Shown here: piece by piece, positions 62,907 through 64,000 of the stretch
How the letters are laid out: each line of letters begins with the position of its first letter
Numbering within the stretch: position 1 is the stretch's first letter
Source of the DNA: G963665925 sp963676345
Lineage (GTDB): Bacteria > Bacillota > Clostridia > Peptostreptococcales > Acidaminobacteraceae
NCBI GenBank assembly: GCA_963676345.2
Contig: CAXXTS010000002.1
Span: forward strand, 372,001 to 436,000
Direction: 5' to 3'
Length of the DNA: 64,000 bases
Notes under the pieces: generated by a model
Databases searched by the model: none
Seen by the model: only the letters and a program-made list of their open reading frames with translations
What the model was told of the DNA's origin: nothing
Translations under genes and position numbers: made by a program

Positions 62907-63428
62907 CTAGTACAAGAGTACGCCCAGACCGCCAGACAAGGCTATTACAAGTATCGGATGCCACTTCATGCGAATAATCATAAAAAATGACAAGAGCGCA
63001 ATGACCACACCTTTAACATCGCCTACCGCTGAATGGGCTATAGTGTATGCTGCAGAAGCAATAAGACCAATTACAGCTGGACGAAGACCTGAGAAAATCC
63101 ACTGTATCCATTTTGCATCTTTCATATTTTCAAGTTTAGAAGCAGTTACTACTACCAAAATATAAGATATTGCCGTTACACCGATGGTTCCAGCCACCGC
63201 ACCAGCAATCCCCGCAGTCTTGAAGCCTGCATACGTCGATGAATTGATGGCTATCGGACCAGGGGTAATTTGCGATAAGGCCACTAGATCAATAAACTCC
63301 TGTGGGCTAAGCCAGCCATTTACACCGACAATTTCCTTCTCAATAAAGGCAAGAACAGCGTACCCACCCCCAAAGCTAAAGGCACCTATTTTGAAAAATG
63401 TCAAAAAAATTTTTAATACCATCATCAT
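62907..63428 (-). CDS. Chromate transporter, half-size ChrA subunit 1
   Basis: 173-aa membrane protein of the short ChrA type with five or so helices. FGGGYAVLAFIEKEIV and the ALSQITPGPIAINSSTYAG motif are typical. Short ChrA proteins are made as pairs; the partner gene overlaps it by 1 nt (TAATG). The role of homologs is chromate or sulfate transport and often unclear in anaerobes. Confidence 0.88.
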   Translation of the reverse strand: MMMVLKIFLTFFKIGAFSFGGGYAVLAFIEKEIVGVNGWLSPQEFIDLVALSQITPGPIAINSSTYAGFKTAGIAGAVAGTIGVTAISYILVVVTASKLENMKDAKWIQWIFSGLRPAVIGLIASAAYTIAHSAVGDVKGVVIALLSFFMIIRMKWHPILVIALSGGLGVLLY

Positions 63429-63970
63429 TATTGATCACCTGCCATTTTGCGCATGGTCACATACCCTAAACACCCAGAAACAAGGATAATGGAAATTGGA
63501 TGAAAACCAAGAATCGATATGGCTCCAAAAGCTGCCAGTCCCATCACAATATTAAACGCACTATGCTCCAGCTTGCTTGAAAGACGTACAACGGCGGCGG
63601 CTATAAGCCCAGCAACAGCTGGTCGTACACCCATGAATATTTGTTTGACAACAGGATGTTCCCCATAGCTTAAAATCAAGGCGGCTGCACTTGATATTAT
63701 TAAAAATGGTGGCAAAATAAGCCCTAGACAAGCAGTGAGTGCACCTCGATGCTTTCGAATTTTATATCCCACATAAATCGATGTATTTATGGCAATCGCC
63801 CCTGGAAAGGACTGTGCAATTGCCAAAATATTAATAAAATCCTTTTCAGTAATCCATTTTCTTTTATGCACAATTTCATCTTCCATAATCGGTATCATGA
63901 CATAGCCGCCCCCAAGGGTCAACGCGCCAATTCTAAAGAAGATAAAAAACATTTCTCTTAATGTAGACAT
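63428..63970 (-). CDS. Chromate transporter, half-size ChrA subunit 2
   Basis: 180-aa partner of the preceding ChrA subunit: LGGGYVMIPIMEDEIV and LAIAQSFPGAIAINTSIYVGYKI are matching motifs of the family, and the rest is hydrophobic (about five helices). Two inverted-topology halves presumably form one transporter. GGAG 7 nt upstream of the ATG; the promoter lies at or beyond the window edge. Confidence 0.88.
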   Translation of the reverse strand: MSTLREMFFIFFRIGALTLGGGYVMIPIMEDEIVHKRKWITEKDFINILAIAQSFPGAIAINTSIYVGYKIRKHRGALTACLGLILPPFLIISSAAALILSYGEHPVVKQIFMGVRPAVAGLIAAAVVRLSSKLEHSAFNIVMGLAAFGAISILGFHPISIILVSGCLGYVTMRKMAGDQ

Positions 63971-64000
63971 TTAATCACTCCAGTGTTCTCCCCATTATTC

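Overview
The window looks like the chromosome of a low-to-mid-GC, Gram-positive, probably anaerobic Clostridia-type Firmicute. The evidence is the murB / PHP / rapZ / yvcK / whiA / HPr cluster next to dnaE, pfkA and pyk, lipoprotein-type signal peptides, two GerMN domains, a YaaH-like GH18 protein, an H-NOX chemoreceptor and a beta-keto acid cleavage enzyme. A genus cannot be fixed from sequence alone.

Region 1 (about 1-9.5 kb) is an AT-rich accessory island. It starts with a small regulon: an alpha/beta hydrolase plus an ABC exporter, a membrane polyferredoxin and a divergent MerR regulator, with MerR-style long-spacer promoters. A broken IS3-type gene follows, and then the most unusual locus of the window. 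This is an RNA-repair-like operon on the minus strand: a WYL-type regulator fused to an RtcB RNA ligase, two tRNA-like RNAs with 8-bp acceptor stems, and a DUF2828/vWA (Ro-like) protein. Its layout parallels the proteobacterial rtcB-yrlA/yrlB-rsr operon but with different proteins and RNAs.

Region 2 (9.6-31 kb) is housekeeping: RlmD-type rRNA methylase, a GerMN protein, a thioesterase, pyruvate kinase, phosphofructokinase, DNA polymerase III alpha, a lipoprotein, an HD-GYP protein, HPr, WhiA, a Nudix hydrolase, YvcK, RapZ, a PHP phosphoesterase, MurB, a formate/nitrite channel and MoeA. Region 3 (31-40 kb) holds two efflux-type ABC operons; the second is headed by a TetR gene with a perfect 24-bp operator-like palindrome.

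Region 4 (40-48 kb) is a malate module (2-hydroxycarboxylate symporter, malic enzyme, CitA/DcuS-type two-component system) and a pantothenate operon (DUF2520, panB, panC, panD) behind a structured leader with a terminator just before the first gene. Region 5 (48-64 kb) has a nitronate-monooxygenase-like flavoprotein, an H-NOX chemoreceptor with an O2-type distal pocket, aldose epimerase, a 52-residue zinc-ribbon protein, an SDF symporter with a GlnK/GlnL-type two-component system, a DUF3870 / aminotransferase / BKACE set, a methyltransferase, a GH18 protein and a split ChrA transporter.

Scattered through the housekeeping part is a family of non-coding palindromic elements (about 13.2, 28.7, 39.9 and 53.3 kb). 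Each has conserved flanks around a long hairpin whose arm sequence is completely different at every locus, while the geometry (25-26 bp arms, 14-nt loop in three copies) is constant. Each sits directly against the T-tract of a Rho-independent terminator of a minus-strand gene.
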